Positions 1 to 8,415 are shown, numbered from the stretch's first letter. The stretch is DNA of 64,000 nt from JAJDNS01 sp963578825 (GCA_963578825.1 CAUZDW010000015.1:26196-90195), one strand, 5' to 3'. The notes: generated by a model not told the origin, from the sequence alone. Numbers and translations are program-made.

Positions 1-332
1 CGGACGATCGCGTGGTCCTCAGGCCATCGGCGCGAGGGGTGCGGGCCTGGGGCACGCCGTGGCACGGTGACGGGGGTTTCGCCTTGCCGGAGTCGTCGCC
101 CGTTGGCGCGATCTTCTTCCTGCGACACGGGCGCCGGACCCGTGTGCGCCCCCTCGGGCGCGCCCAGGCCGCGGCCCGGCTCCTCGCCCGCGGCTTTCCG
201 CCACCCTGGGATTCCCGGGCCATGGCCCGCGCCCTCGACACCTGCGCGGCGGTGACGTCCGCCGTCCCGGCTTTCGAGCTGGCCTTCTGTCCGGATCGAA
301 GTGCGGTCCACGCCGTGCGGGAGATCCTCTGA
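1..332 (+). CDS. HprK-related serine kinase, C-terminal end (partial)
   Basis: The reading frame is open from base 3 and ends at the TGA at 330-332; the 5' part lies outside the window. The visible ~109 residues resemble the end of HPr-kinase-like proteins: a GTPWHG segment, a hydrophobic strand GAIFFL, then FPPPWD about 30 residues later and a closing helix. In that family this part follows the nucleotide-binding core, which is not visible here, so activity cannot be judged. Such proteins often lie in PqqD/peptide-modification or sugar loci, but the upstream neighbours are unseen. Family assignment rests on recalled motif spacing only. Confidence 0.65.
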   Translation, partial: DDRVVLRPSARGVRAWGTPWHGDGGFALPESSPVGAIFFLRHGRRTRVRPLGRAQAAARLLARGFPPPWDSRAMARALDTCAAVTSAVPAFELAFCPDRSAVHAVREIL

Positions 333-339
333 CCGGAGG

Positions 340-747
340 CTAGAGGAGGGGCTCCCCCGCCTTGAGGACCCAGGCGCTGTGATGCTGCTTGAATCCGATC
401 CGGGGGTAGTGCCCCTCCGCCGCCGGCGCCGAGAGCAGGATGAGCGTCGCTTCGGGCGCCGCCGCGCGCGTTCTCTGGATCAGCGCCCGACCAACACCGC
501 TGCGATGGTAGGAGAGTCGCACCGCGATGTCGGAAAGGTACGTCGCGTAGTGAAAGTCGCTCACCGAGCGGGAGATCCCCACGAGCACGTCGTCGTCCCA
601 CGCGGTGATCACCAGGTTGGCGTGACGCAGCATCCCGGCCATGCGCTCACGATCGGAGACCGGGCGCCGCTCTCCCAGCGTCGAATCTCCGTAGAGGTCG
701 ATCATCGCGTCGATGTCAAGATCGTTTCCGCTGTGGTACTGAATCAC
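340..747 (-). CDS. GNAT family N-acetyltransferase
   Basis: A 135-residue protein with the GNAT fold: early motif C/D strands, then the acetyl-CoA loop HRSGVGRAL (motif A, R/Q-x-x-G-x-G) and the motif B segment ending in YPRIGFK. It should transfer an acetyl group from acetyl-CoA to an unknown amine, in the cytoplasm. The frame stays open to an ATG at 816, but the GTG at 745-747 has a GGAAGGA ribosome site upstream and gives the usual family length, so it is preferred. It converges on the HprK-like gene with only 7 bases between them and is divergent from the PBP gene. The substrate cannot be predicted. Confidence 0.8.
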   Translation of the reverse strand: MIQYHSGNDLDIDAMIDLYGDSTLGERRPVSDRERMAGMLRHANLVITAWDDDVLVGISRSVSDFHYATYLSDIAVRLSYHRSGVGRALIQRTRAAAPEATLILLSAPAAEGHYPRIGFKQHHSAWVLKAGEPLL

Positions 748-878
748 GCAGCCGTCCTTCCCGCCCGGTCGTTCCGTATCGTTTGATCCGGCTCCTCGCG
801 CGAGCCTGGCCCGCATTATTCACCAGACTGCTGCAGCGCCGCGCCATGGCGCGCCCGAAATCCCGCGGCAATGCCGGG

Positions 879-884
879 TATACT
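879..884 (+). promoter_or_regulatory. Candidate -10 element TATACT before mrcB
   Basis: TATACT matches the sigma-70 -10 consensus at five of six positions and lies 15 bases before the chosen ATG of the PBP gene, so a transcript would carry a very short leader. No convincing -35 hexamer is visible 16-18 bases upstream. The call rests on the hexamer and its position only. Confidence 0.35.
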
Positions 885-899
885 CGATGGGTTCCGGAC

Positions 900-3269
900 A
901 TGCGCGACACAGCAAGAAGGGTGTACTCGCCGCAGCGCTTCCGCGTGGTGGTGGCGCTGCTCACCCTCATCTTCCTTCCGATCGTCATCGGCGCCTCGGT
1001 CCTCATCTACCACTACGTCCGGTTCAGCGTCCTAGTGGAGCAGCGCCTGCAGGGCGAGCGCTGGCAGATTCCCTCCCGGGTCTACGGCCGCCCCCTGGTG
1101 CTTCGGCCCGGGCTCGTGATGGACGCGGGCTGGCTCGCCGACATCCTGAACGGGCTGCGCTACACCCAACGGACGAACGAGCCCGCGGCGCCCGGGGAGT
1201 TCGCGACCGTCGACGAGGGCCTGCGCCTCTGGCCCAGGGTCGTGCCGGGCGGCGTCGACGAGCCGCTCCTCGTCGTCTTCGACGAGGGAGTGGTGAAGGA
1301 GATCCGGGATCGAGAGGCGCGGACGTACACCTCCCAGACCCTCGAACCCGAGCTCATCACGTATCTCTTCGACGAGAGCCGGGAGAAGAGACGTCGGATC
1401 CGCTACGAGGACCTGCCCGAGCATCTCGTTCAGGCCGTCCTCGCCATCGAGGACCGGCGCTTCTTCAGCCACCCCGGGCTGGACCCATTCGCCGTGGTGG
1501 GCGCGATCGTGCGAAACCTGAGGACCGACAGCGAGATCCCCCACGGCGCCAGCACGATCACCCAGCAGCTCTGCAAGAACTTCTTCCTGACCCCGGAGCG
1601 GACCCTCGAGCGCAAGATGCAGGAAGCGTTCCTCGCGTTCGTGCTGGAGCGGCGGGCCTCGAAGGAGGAGATCCTCGAGCTGTACCTGAACGAGGTCTAC
1701 CTCGGCCAGGGAGGCTCGTTCAGCCTGAACGGAGTGGGCCAGGCGGCGAGCCGCTACTTCCGCAAGGACGTCGGCAACCTCACCCTGCCGGAGTCGGCTG
1801 TCCTGGCCGGGATGATCCAGCTGCCGAACCGCTACAACCCCTTCCGCCACCCCGAGCGCGCGACCGCTCGACGAAACGCCGTCATCCGTGCCATGAACGA
1901 CGCCGGCTTCATCGACGTCGAGACGATGGAGCAGACTCTGGCCACCCCGCTCCTGGTGGAGTCGACGAGCGTCGACCTCACCGACGCCCCGTACTTCGTG
2001 GACCTGGTCCGCCGCCAGCTGGCACAGCGCTACGATCCGAACGACCTCACGACGCAGAACCTCTCTATCTACACGACGCTCGACCTCCATCTGCAGGCCC
2101 TCGCCCAGCGGGCGCTCGAGCAGGGCCTCGACGACGTCCAGGAGATGATCAAGAAGCGCACGGAGAAGATGGTGCAGGGATCGCTCATCGCGATCGAGCC
2201 CCTGAGCGGCAAGGTGGTGGCCCTCGTGGGAGGCCGCTCGTACGGAGCGAGCCAGTACAACCGGGTGACGGAGGCCCGCCGCCAGCCCGGAAGCACCTTC
2301 AAGCCGTTCGTCTACCTCGCCGCCTTCGAAGCCACGTTCGAGGATCCGAGCCTGCCACCCATCACACCGGCGACGATCGTCGAGGATGCTCCCGCCGTAT
2401 TCTTCTACGAGGACAGGGAGTACACTCCCCAGAACTACGAGAACACGTACTTCGGATTCGTCACTCTTCGCCGTGCCCTAGCCAAGAGCCTGAACGTGGC
2501 CACGGTCAAGGTGGCGGAGATGGTCGGCTACGAGCGTATCGCCCACCTGTGGTCGGAGAAGCTGGGCAGCGGGGCTCCGATCCAGCCGTTCCCCGCCATC
2601 GCCCTCGGCTCGTTCGAAACGACCCCTTTCGAGATGGCCACCGCGTACAACGTGCTGGCCAGCGGCGGATACAGGATCGAGCCGGTGACGGTGCTCCGGG
2701 TGAACGACGAGGGCGGCCGGGTCCTCGAGCAGCACTACGCCCCGGTCCCCGAGCGCGTCATCCGGGAAGAGTCGGCGTTTCTCCTGACGAGCATGCTGCA
2801 GAGCGTCATGACCGAGGGCACGGCGGCGTCGTCGAGGGCTCGCGGCTTCACCCTGGACGCCGCCGGCAAGACGGGCACCACGAACGACTACCGCGACGCC
2901 TGGTTCGCCGGCTACACCCCCGACCTCCTGTGCATCGTCTGGGTCGGCTTCGACGACAACACCCCCGTGGGGCTCTCCGGCACCCGGGCCGCCCTGCCGA
3001 TCTGGGTGAATTTCATGAAGGGGGCTCTGAACGGGACCGAGAACGTGCCATTCACGCCGCCCGGGGAGAACGTGATCTTCGTCGAGATCGATGCGGAGAC
3101 GGGCCTCCTGGCGACCCCTCTGTGCTCGAAGACCCGCCGCGAGACCTTCATCGCGGGCACCGAACCCCGGGTCCGCTGCCAGGCACACACCGTCGAGTGG
3201 CGGCCGATCTCGGACCCCGAGGGAATCGCAGCGGCGCCTCTCACGAGCCTTCCCCTTCGTCGCCCTTGA
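900..3269 (+). CDS. mrcB: Penicillin-binding protein 1B (bifunctional transglycosylase/transpeptidase)
   Basis: A 789-residue class A PBP that polymerises lipid II and cross-links peptidoglycan at the outer face of the inner membrane. Order: short cytoplasmic tail, one membrane helix (about 15-40), a UB2H-like domain (about 50-135, with IPSRVYGRPL) as in E. coli PBP1b, a GT51 domain (about 170-345) with the catalytic-Glu segment AIEDRRFF and the family motif HGASTITQQL, then the transpeptidase with STFK (Ser about 465), SLN (about 530) and KTGT (about 657). All catalytic motifs are present. The open frame extends upstream to 783, but the ATG at 900 fits a normal N-terminus. The UB2H domain binds lipoprotein LpoB in enteric bacteria; no such partner is seen here. 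tRNA-Val follows 41 bases downstream. Confidence 0.93.
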   Translation: MRDTARRVYSPQRFRVVVALLTLIFLPIVIGASVLIYHYVRFSVLVEQRLQGERWQIPSRVYGRPLVLRPGLVMDAGWLADILNGLRYTQRTNEPAAPGEFATVDEGLRLWPRVVPGGVDEPLLVVFDEGVVKEIRDREARTYTSQTLEPELITYLFDESREKRRRIRYEDLPEHLVQAVLAIEDRRFFSHPGLDPFAVVGAIVRNLRTDSEIPHGASTITQQLCKNFFLTPERTLERKMQEAFLAFVLERRASKEEILELYLNEVYLGQGGSFSLNGVGQAASRYFRKDVGNLTLPESAVLAGMIQLPNRYNPFRHPERATARRNAVIRAMNDAGFIDVETMEQTLATPLLVESTSVDLTDAPYFVDLVRRQLAQRYDPNDLTTQNLSIYTTLDLHLQALAQRALEQGLDDVQEMIKKRTEKMVQGSLIAIEPLSGKVVALVGGRSYGASQYNRVTEARRQPGSTFKPFVYLAAFEATFEDPSLPPITPATIVEDAPAVFFYEDREYTPQNYENTYFGFVTLRRALAKSLNVATVKVAEMVGYERIAHLWSEKLGSGAPIQPFPAIALGSFETTPFEMATAYNVLASGGYRIEPVTVLRVNDEGGRVLEQHYAPVPERVIREESAFLLTSMLQSVMTEGTAASSRARGFTLDAAGKTGTTNDYRDAWFAGYTPDLLCIVWVGFDDNTPVGLSGTRAALPIWVNFMKGALNGTENVPFTPPGENVIFVEIDAETGLLATPLCSKTRRETFIAGTEPRVRCQAHTVEWRPISDPEGIAAAPLTSLPLRRP

Positions 3270-3310
3270 CCGTGCCCAGGAGGCGGTTTACCCTCTGAGG
3301 CTCGAGCAAC

Positions 3311-3385
3311 GGGCGCTTAACTCAGCGGTAGAGTGCCACCTTCACACGGTGGAAGTCGCAGGTTCGAACCCTGCAGCGCCCACCA
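3311..3385 (+). tRNA. tRNA-Val (anticodon CAC)
   Basis: The sequence folds as a full cloverleaf. The acceptor stem GGGCGCT (3311-3317) pairs with AGCGCCC (3375-3381). The D arm is ACTC/GAGT, the anticodon stem CCACC/GGTGG, and the T arm GCAGG-TTCGAAC-CCTGC. Anticodon CAC lies at 3343-3345 after U33, reading GUG valine codons. The discriminator base A3382 is followed by an encoded CCA. Confidence 0.97.
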
Positions 3386-3414
3386 ACGCCCTCCTCCACT
3401 CCCCAAAACGACAC

Positions 3415-4137
3415 GTGAGCCCCCCCGCAGCGCCCGGTTCCGTCCCGGATCACCAGGCCACGAAGCGCCCGTACCGGTACTACGACCTGGTGATGGCGGC
3501 CTTCGTCACCGTGCTTCTGTGCGCGAACGTGATCGGGGCCGCCAAGGTGGCCCAGATCGGCCGGTTCACTTTCGGAGCCGGTGTTCTCTTCTTCCCGATC
3601 AGCTACGTGTTCGGGGACATCCTGACGGAGGTCTATGGCTACGCCCGTGCCCGAAAGGTCGTCTGGGCCGGTTTCGCCGCCCTCGCCTTCGCTTCGTTCA
3701 TGAGCTGGGCGATCCTGGCCTTCCCCCCCGCAAAGGGCTGGCCCCACCAGGAGGCCTACGAGACGGTCTTCGGCGCCACCCCCCGGATCGTCCTCGCCTC
3801 GCTCATCGCCTACTTCTTGGGAGAATTCTGCAACTCGTACGTGCTCGCAAAGATGAAGCTCTTCACGAAGGGTCGACAGCTCTGGGCCCGGACGATCGGC
3901 TCTACCATCTTCGGCGAGGCGGTCGACTCTGCGATCTTTTACCCTATCGCCTTCCTCGGCGTGTGGGAGACCGAGCTGGTCTGGCGCGTGATGCTGAGCA
4001 ACTACATGCTCAAGGTGCTCTGGGAGACGCTGATGACGCCGCTCACCTACCGCATCGTGAACTTTCTGAAACGCGCCGAGAACGAAGACTGCTTCGACAG
4101 CGACACGAACTTCACGCCGTTCTCCCTGCAGACGTGA
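3415..4137 (+). CDS. yhhQ: VUT family queuosine-precursor transporter (YhhQ-like)
   Basis: A ~240-residue inner-membrane protein with about six membrane helices, carrying the family signature of a YYDLVMAAFVT first helix, PISYVFGDILTEVYGY and the late GEFCNSY and EAVDS segments. Members import queuosine precursors (preQ0/preQ1 or queuine) for tRNA modification. The open frame begins far upstream across the tRNA. The GTG at 3415, just after the tRNA, is the most plausible start; an ATG at 3493 would remove part of the first helix. The final ~15 residues are acidic and not conserved. It converges on the NUDIX gene with 12 bases between stops. Confidence 0.85.
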   Translation: MSPPAAPGSVPDHQATKRPYRYYDLVMAAFVTVLLCANVIGAAKVAQIGRFTFGAGVLFFPISYVFGDILTEVYGYARARKVVWAGFAALAFASFMSWAILAFPPAKGWPHQEAYETVFGATPRIVLASLIAYFLGEFCNSYVLAKMKLFTKGRQLWARTIGSTIFGEAVDSAIFYPIAFLGVWETELVWRVMLSNYMLKVLWETLMTPLTYRIVNFLKRAENEDCFDSDTNFTPFSLQT

Positions 4138-4149
4138 CGACAACGCGCG

Positions 4150-4791
4150 TCAGTCCAGCTCGGTCGGGAGAGCCGGATCCCGGTGGTGCGCGAAGGCGAT
4201 GGCGATCTGTCCGGAGGTCGTGCGGTCGGGATCGAGCTCGAGCTCGCGAATCGCGTCTTCGTTGAAGAAGCCCACGTCGTCGATCTCGTGACTGGTCCGC
4301 GGCTCGCCACTCTCGAGGTGGCACCCGATCAGGATCTTGTACGTGTAGTCCAGCGAGGGCGGGTGTTCGTGGCGTGTCTTGTCCAGGATCGCCAGCGCCT
4401 TCTCCGCTCGCACGCGGTAGCCGCTCTCCTCGAGAGTCTCCCGCTCGGCCGCGGCGCTGGGCGTGTCTCCCACGTCGGCCCAGCCCCCGGGAAACGTCCA
4501 GCCCCGGGATCGACGCTCGCGCACGAGGAGCAGCTCGTCGCCGCGGAAGACCACCGCACGCACGTCCACCTTGGGCGTGGGATAGCCCCTTCCGGAGGTC
4601 AAGACGGGCCGCACCGCGTCGGTGTCTTCATCCAGGCCGGCGGCGGTCATCTCGACGGCGATTTCCCGAAGCTGCTCGTATCGCTCCCGATCGTAGGGAT
4701 CCTCGGAGTACGTGAGCCCGGTCTGGGCGATCGCCTGGACTCTCTGGGCCCAGCGGAGCCAGTCGGGCCGCCGATCTTCGTCGCCGCTCAC
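4150..4791 (-). CDS. NUDIX hydrolase with N-terminal NUDIX-associated domain
   Basis: A 213-residue protein. Residues ~1-60 form the helical N-terminal domain (RWAQRVQAIAQTGL, then YERYEQLREIA-like helices) found in front of some ADP-ribose and nucleotide-sugar pyrophosphatases; the NUDIX domain follows. The NUDIX box reads GGWADVGD then RETLEESGY: the core metal-binding REUxEExGU is intact, but the first box glutamate (G-x5-E) is Asp. The GTG start at 4791 overlaps the stop of the upstream DsbA-type gene as GTGA, so translation is probably coupled. The expected reaction is hydrolysis of a nucleoside-diphosphate linked to X in the cytoplasm; the substrate is unknown. Confidence 0.85.
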   Translation of the reverse strand: MSGDEDRRPDWLRWAQRVQAIAQTGLTYSEDPYDRERYEQLREIAVEMTAAGLDEDTDAVRPVLTSGRGYPTPKVDVRAVVFRGDELLLVRERRSRGWTFPGGWADVGDTPSAAAERETLEESGYRVRAEKALAILDKTRHEHPPSLDYTYKILIGCHLESGEPRTSHEIDDVGFFNEDAIRELELDPDRTTSGQIAIAFAHHRDPALPTELD

Positions 4792-5810
4792 CGGCCGACG
4801 GCACCGTCCACGGCGGCCCGGCGCGCGCGCTCCAGCTCGTCGTCGATCACCTTGGCAAACGCCTCGAAGGGTTGGGCCCCCACGAGCGGCCGGCCGTTGA
4901 TGAAGAACGCGGGCGTCCCGGAGACACCGAGGCGCGCACCTTCCCGGGCGTCCTCCTCCACGAGCGAGGCGTAGCGACCCAAGTCGAGACATCGGGTGAA
5001 GGCCTCGGTGTCGAGACCGAGCGTGGTGGCGTGCTCCTTCAGGTCCGCGGGTCGGAGCTTGCTCGAGTTGGCCCACAGCCGATCGTGCATCTCCCAGAAA
5101 CGATCTTGATCTCCCGCGCAGGACGCGGCTTCCCCGGCTTTCTGGGCCTGTTGGTGGAACGCGAGGGGAAAATGACGAAAGGCGAACCGCACCTCGTCTC
5201 CGTAGACTTCGCGGACACGCTTGAGCGCCGGACGGGCTCGGACGCAGTAGGGGCACTGGAAGTCGGAGAACTCGACGATGGTCACGGGGGCGTCGGCGCT
5301 CCCGCGCACCGGGCCGTCGCCCGTCCCGACCTCGAGGCGAAACGGCTCGAGCCGCACCTCCACCGGATACTTCCCCCGCAGCTCCAGCGCGAAGGCCGCC
5401 CGGCGCTCGCCCTGGCGCTGCCGCCCGAGGCCGGTCACGATCTGCCGGATGGCCTCCGCTTCGCCCACGCCACCGAAGCGGGCGCGGTTGGCTTCGTAGA
5501 ACTCTTTCGCCTCGGCCGGACTGACGCGAGCTTTGTTGGTGACCTCCGTGCGTGTGAGCTCCGCCACGCTCACGCGCCGTGCTGCCGCCTCCCGATCGAG
5601 GAGCGCCTGTGCGATGAGCTCTTCGAGCCCCTTCCGCCGAAGCTGGTCTTCTCGTTGGCGCAGGTCCAGCATCTGTCCCTGGATCGTGGCCTCGAGGGCC
5701 TCGGAGCTGATCGGCATTCCGTCGACGATGGCCACCGCTTCGTCGGCCGCGGCGACGCCGGGCACCAGCCCCGCCACCAACGCGATCGCCGCTACTCGTG
5801 TCTGCCTCAT
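4788..5810 (-). CDS. DsbA-type thioredoxin-fold oxidoreductase with SurA_N-like N-terminal domain
   Basis: A 340-residue exported protein. It has a cleavable signal peptide (RQTRVAAIALVAGL, cut near AAADEA), a ~100-residue SurA_N-like chaperone segment (VAIVDGMPISSEAL, helix-rich), then a DsbA-like thioredoxin domain with active site CPYC in FSDFQCPYC and the cis-proline loop SGTPAFFING. It probably oxidises or isomerises disulfides in the periplasm, with the N-terminal domain holding substrates. The ATG at 5810 has GGAGAGGAAGG upstream and overlaps the stop of the MEMO remnant as ATGA; its own stop overlaps the NUDIX start. Three frames are thus chained by four-base overlaps. Fusions of this kind are known; the exact substrate is not. 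Confidence 0.85.
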   Translation of the reverse strand: MRQTRVAAIALVAGLVPGVAAADEAVAIVDGMPISSEALEATIQGQMLDLRQREDQLRRKGLEELIAQALLDREAAARRVSVAELTRTEVTNKARVSPAEAKEFYEANRARFGGVGEAEAIRQIVTGLGRQRQGERRAAFALELRGKYPVEVRLEPFRLEVGTGDGPVRGSADAPVTIVEFSDFQCPYCVRARPALKRVREVYGDEVRFAFRHFPLAFHQQAQKAGEAASCAGDQDRFWEMHDRLWANSSKLRPADLKEHATTLGLDTEAFTRCLDLGRYASLVEEDAREGARLGVSGTPAFFINGRPLVGAQPFEAFAKVIDDELERARRAAVDGAVGR

Positions 5811-6081
5811 GGGCCTTCCTCTCCATCCCGCCGGGGCGGGGGCTCGCCGAACGCGAGGGCGCCGAAGCTGACGACGCTCTCGGGGTCGATGTTCCACTCC
5901 TCATAGCGTAGCAGCGTCCCGCGAGGAGAGCCCGTCGCCCTCAGAAACGTGTAGAAAGCGGAGGTCCCGCACCATCGAAGGCATACCGGAAGGGGTCTCG
6001 GAGCAGGACCCCGGGTCGGTCCCTGACCGGCGAGGGCATCACGTCGAGTCCCCGGCGCAGGGGCGGCAGTCGCTGGGACAT
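5807..6081 (-). pseudogene. MEMO-family (AmmeMemoRadiSam protein B-like) gene reduced to its two ends
   Basis: Starting at the ATG at 6081, a 46-codon frame gives an N-terminus with LRRGLDVMPSPV and VLLRDPFRY, like the leader region of long AmmeMemoRadiSam B proteins, then stops at 5941-5943. In another frame the final ~45 codons give CGTSAFYTFLRA followed by VVSFGALAF and end at TGA 5807-5809. This resembles the MEMO C-terminus, including the conserved CG segment (CGRHPI in human MEMO1, recalled). The central ~200-300 residues expected for the family, with the metal-binding histidines, are absent. The stop overlaps the DsbA-type start as ATGA, as a live operon gene would. I infer an internal out-of-frame deletion; the identity is recalled and not aligned. 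Confidence 0.5.
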
Positions 6082-6127
6082 GGAACGGGCATCGTACACC
6101 CCACTCCCGGGGGTTGTAGTATTGAAG

Positions 6128-6514
6128 ATGGTGGCAGCGGGAACGCATACATGGGTCTGCCCGGCGTGTGGTCGCCGGGTGCCGCTTCGGGTCGGATCGT
6201 GTCATTGCGGGATGTCACGGGAGCGGGCCGAGGAGCTGGCCGCAGCCCAGGCTCGAGCTGTGCAGCCAGCGGCGCGACCCGCGCGACCGACGGCGCGCAG
6301 CCCCCGGACGCCCAGCGAGCCGCTCCCGGGCGACGTCAAGGCTCTCCTGGTCGGAGCCGCTCTGGTGGCGCTGGCGGGGATCGGCTGGCTCGCCTTCGGG
6401 CCCCCATCCGACCCGATCGTCCCGGTGCTCGGGTTCGTCGACACCGGCCCTCCCCCCGCCCCGCGACCCTCGCCTCCCCCAGAGCCGGCTTTCAAGCTCC
6501 CGTGGTGGAAGTAG
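6128..6514 (+). CDS. Small zinc-ribbon protein with one membrane helix
   Basis: A ~128-residue protein of unknown function. The first 35 residues form a zinc-ribbon: CPACG then CHCG, four cysteines in two knuckles. A proline/alanine-rich linker follows, then one membrane helix (about 70-88, LLVGAALVALAGIGWLAF) and a short proline-rich tail ending PWWK. The layout suggests a cytoplasmic zinc-ribbon anchored to the membrane. The ATG at 6128 is chosen because an upstream in-frame ATG (6080) would add unstructured residues across the MEMO remnant's start. The SGNH gene follows 49 bases downstream on the same strand and may be cotranscribed. Confidence 0.6.
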   Translation: MVAAGTHTWVCPACGRRVPLRVGSCHCGMSRERAEELAAAQARAVQPAARPARPTARSPRTPSEPLPGDVKALLVGAALVALAGIGWLAFGPPSDPIVPVLGFVDTGPPPAPRPSPPPEPAFKLPWWK

Positions 6515-6563
6515 GCTCGGGCGCCGACACCCCTTCTCGCACGCGTCCACCGAAGACGAGCTC

Positions 6564-7655
6564 ATGAGGCGCGTCCGGCGATGGGCTGCGCTGCTCGTGT
6601 ACCTTGCGGCCGTCCTGGTCTTCTTCGAGATGAGTGCGCGAGCCGTGCTCTCGCGCAAGGAGATGTTTCGCCTGGTGGCAGGTGTGGACGAAGCCTCGTC
6701 GCGGCTTCGCTGGGCGCGGCGGCAGGATCGCCGTCCCCTGGTCCAACCCTTCGACGTCTACCATCCCGTTCGAGGCTGGGCGCTGCGACCCGGGTTGCGC
6801 GACGTCCCGGCGTTCGACGGCAAGCGGTTGAGCTCCACCGACCGCGGCTACCGGGGGCGCGACAGTGTGGGCGATCAGGATTCATCCGGACGAGTGCGAA
6901 TCGCGGCCCTCGGCGACTCGTTCACATTCGGCGAAGACGTGGGCGACGACGAGACGTGGGTCCGACAGCTCGCAATCCTACATCCGGGCGTCGAGACGGT
7001 GAACCTCGGGGTCCACGCCTACGGGCACGACCAGATGCTCCTCACGCTACGCGAGGAAGGCCCTCGGCTGCGCCCGGACATGGTGCTCGTAGGTTTCGTG
7101 CACATCGACCTCGAGCGCAACCGGACGGCGTTCTTCGACTACGCCAAGCCGAAGTTCGTCCTCGAGGAGGGATTGCTCGAGCTCGCCAATGTCCCGGTCC
7201 CGACTCCGGAGGAGCTCCTGGCAAGCGAAAGGTGGCGCTCCAAGTTCCTCGATCTCATCTCCATGCTGCGCGCCCGGGTGTGGGACCGCACGGGCCTCGA
7301 AGCGCGGGCCCGCGACGCCCTCGGGGTGGCCCTGCTCGAGGCCCTTCGCGACGGGGCAGACGACGTCGGGGCCCGACCCGTGTTCGCCTACCTGCCCATC
7401 CTCGATGAGATCGGAGCATCGGATCCTTCGCCGAGCGAACGCTTCTTCGAGGCGACGTGCCGTGCCTCGGGGCTGGCCTGCGTCAACCTGCGCCCGGCGT
7501 TTTCTCTCCGAGTCCGGGCCGGCCAGCGGCTCAAGAGGCGCGGACACTGGGGGCCGACGGAGCACCGCGCCGCAGCAGAGGACCTCCTCGCCCTGCTCAG
7601 CGAACGAGGTCTCGTGCCTCCTCCCGGCGCGACCGACCGTCCCGTGCAGCACTGA
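6564..7655 (+). CDS. SGNH/GDSL-family hydrolase-like protein with N-terminal membrane anchor
   Basis: A 363-residue protein. Residues 8-25 form an uncleaved membrane helix; the rest should lie in the periplasm. SGNH block I is visible as ALGDSFTFGEDV with the nucleophile Ser, preceded by STDRGYRG. The Gly and Asn blocks are probably GVHAYGHDQ and FVHIDLERN, less clearly, and the C-terminal block has RGHWGPTEHR with a candidate catalytic His. Relatives de-acylate or O-acetylate polysaccharides and lipids; the substrate here is unknown. The last 59 bases overlap the convergent HExxH gene. Confidence 0.75.
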   Translation: MRRVRRWAALLVYLAAVLVFFEMSARAVLSRKEMFRLVAGVDEASSRLRWARRQDRRPLVQPFDVYHPVRGWALRPGLRDVPAFDGKRLSSTDRGYRGRDSVGDQDSSGRVRIAALGDSFTFGEDVGDDETWVRQLAILHPGVETVNLGVHAYGHDQMLLTLREEGPRLRPDMVLVGFVHIDLERNRTAFFDYAKPKFVLEEGLLELANVPVPTPEELLASERWRSKFLDLISMLRARVWDRTGLEARARDALGVALLEALRDGADDVGARPVFAYLPILDEIGASDPSPSERFFEATCRASGLACVNLRPAFSLRVRAGQRLKRRGHWGPTEHRAAAEDLLALLSERGLVPPPGATDRPVQH

Positions 7656-8415
7656 GGGTCGGCGCCGAACTCGACGATGGCCCTTCCGCGCTCAGCACAC
7701 CGGGCTGGGTGGAGGGCGGCGTCAGCGTGTGCTCGAAAGCGGCGCGCACGAGCAGGGCGACAGCGGGGTCGACAGACAGCCTGGACGCGGTCAGGTGCTC
7801 GCGCTTCAGGCTCTCTGCCATGAGGATACCGCCGTGGCGGAGCGATGGGACGAGCGCGTGAATGATCTCGTGGGCGATGACCCATCCGAGCGCGACGCCG
7901 AGATTGCGGCGCGCGAGCACCAGGAGGTCGTTCGTCGACGAGCTCTGCGGCAACCCGAGCGCGGCGCGGACGCTGCCCACGTGGATCCAGACGAGGGGGT
8001 GGCCTCGAACCTCAGTCGGTGCCGCGCCCAGCACGGGACGTCCGGAGTCCCGGCGCACCAGGAGACGATTGACCAGGATGATGCGGATCTCCCCCGGGCG
8101 GGCGGCTTCGCCACCGCTGTCTTGACGCCAGATAACGTCGAGACCGACCTTTTCCAGGATCGATCGAACCTCGGATCGCGCAACCCCGCCCAGGCCCACC
8201 GCCGCGCTGCCGACGTCCAGCCAGGCCAGGAGCACCGCGGGGGTGCCGGAGGGTGCCGGGACCAGCCGCGAGGGCCATGCTGTCTTTCCGCGATGCGGCT
8301 CGGGGTCGCCCGCCCCCGCCGTGTTCGGGACAAGGGCGATGGCCAACGCCAGGATCTCGGCAGTCCCTCGTGGCGCCACAGGCCCTCCTCTCGCCCGCCC
8401 CGCGATCCACCTCAT
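7597..8415 (-). CDS. Exported HExxH-containing protein of unknown function
   Basis: A ~272-residue protein with an N-terminal arginine-rich/hydrophobic signal-like stretch (TAEILALAIALVPNTAGA). It has a clear zinc-metallopeptidase core HEIIH in WVIAHEIIHALVPS, followed ~15 residues later by MAESLKREHL, where the Glu could be the third ligand. The preceding region has a RIILVNRLLV strand typical of these compact peptidase folds. No family name is recognised; similar proteins are common as hypothetical proteins in Acidobacteriota (recalled). The ATG at 8415 is chosen over the one at 8454 because it begins the signal-like segment. It overlaps the SGNH gene by 59 bases, tail to tail. Confidence 0.65.
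   Translation of the reverse strand: MRWIAGRARGGPVAPRGTAEILALAIALVPNTAGAGDPEPHRGKTAWPSRLVPAPSGTPAVLLAWLDVGSAAVGLGGVARSEVRSILEKVGLDVIWRQDSGGEAARPGEIRIILVNRLLVRRDSGRPVLGAAPTEVRGHPLVWIHVGSVRAALGLPQSSSTNDLLVLARRNLGVALGWVIAHEIIHALVPSLRHGGILMAESLKREHLTASRLSVDPAVALLVRAAFEHTLTPPSTQPGVLSAEGPSSSSAPTLSAARDGRSRREEARDLVR

Noticed and set aside
3311..4137. tRNA-Val as an attachment site for an integrated element
   Set aside because: No integrase gene, no second copy of the tRNA 3' end and no change in gene style were seen downstream.
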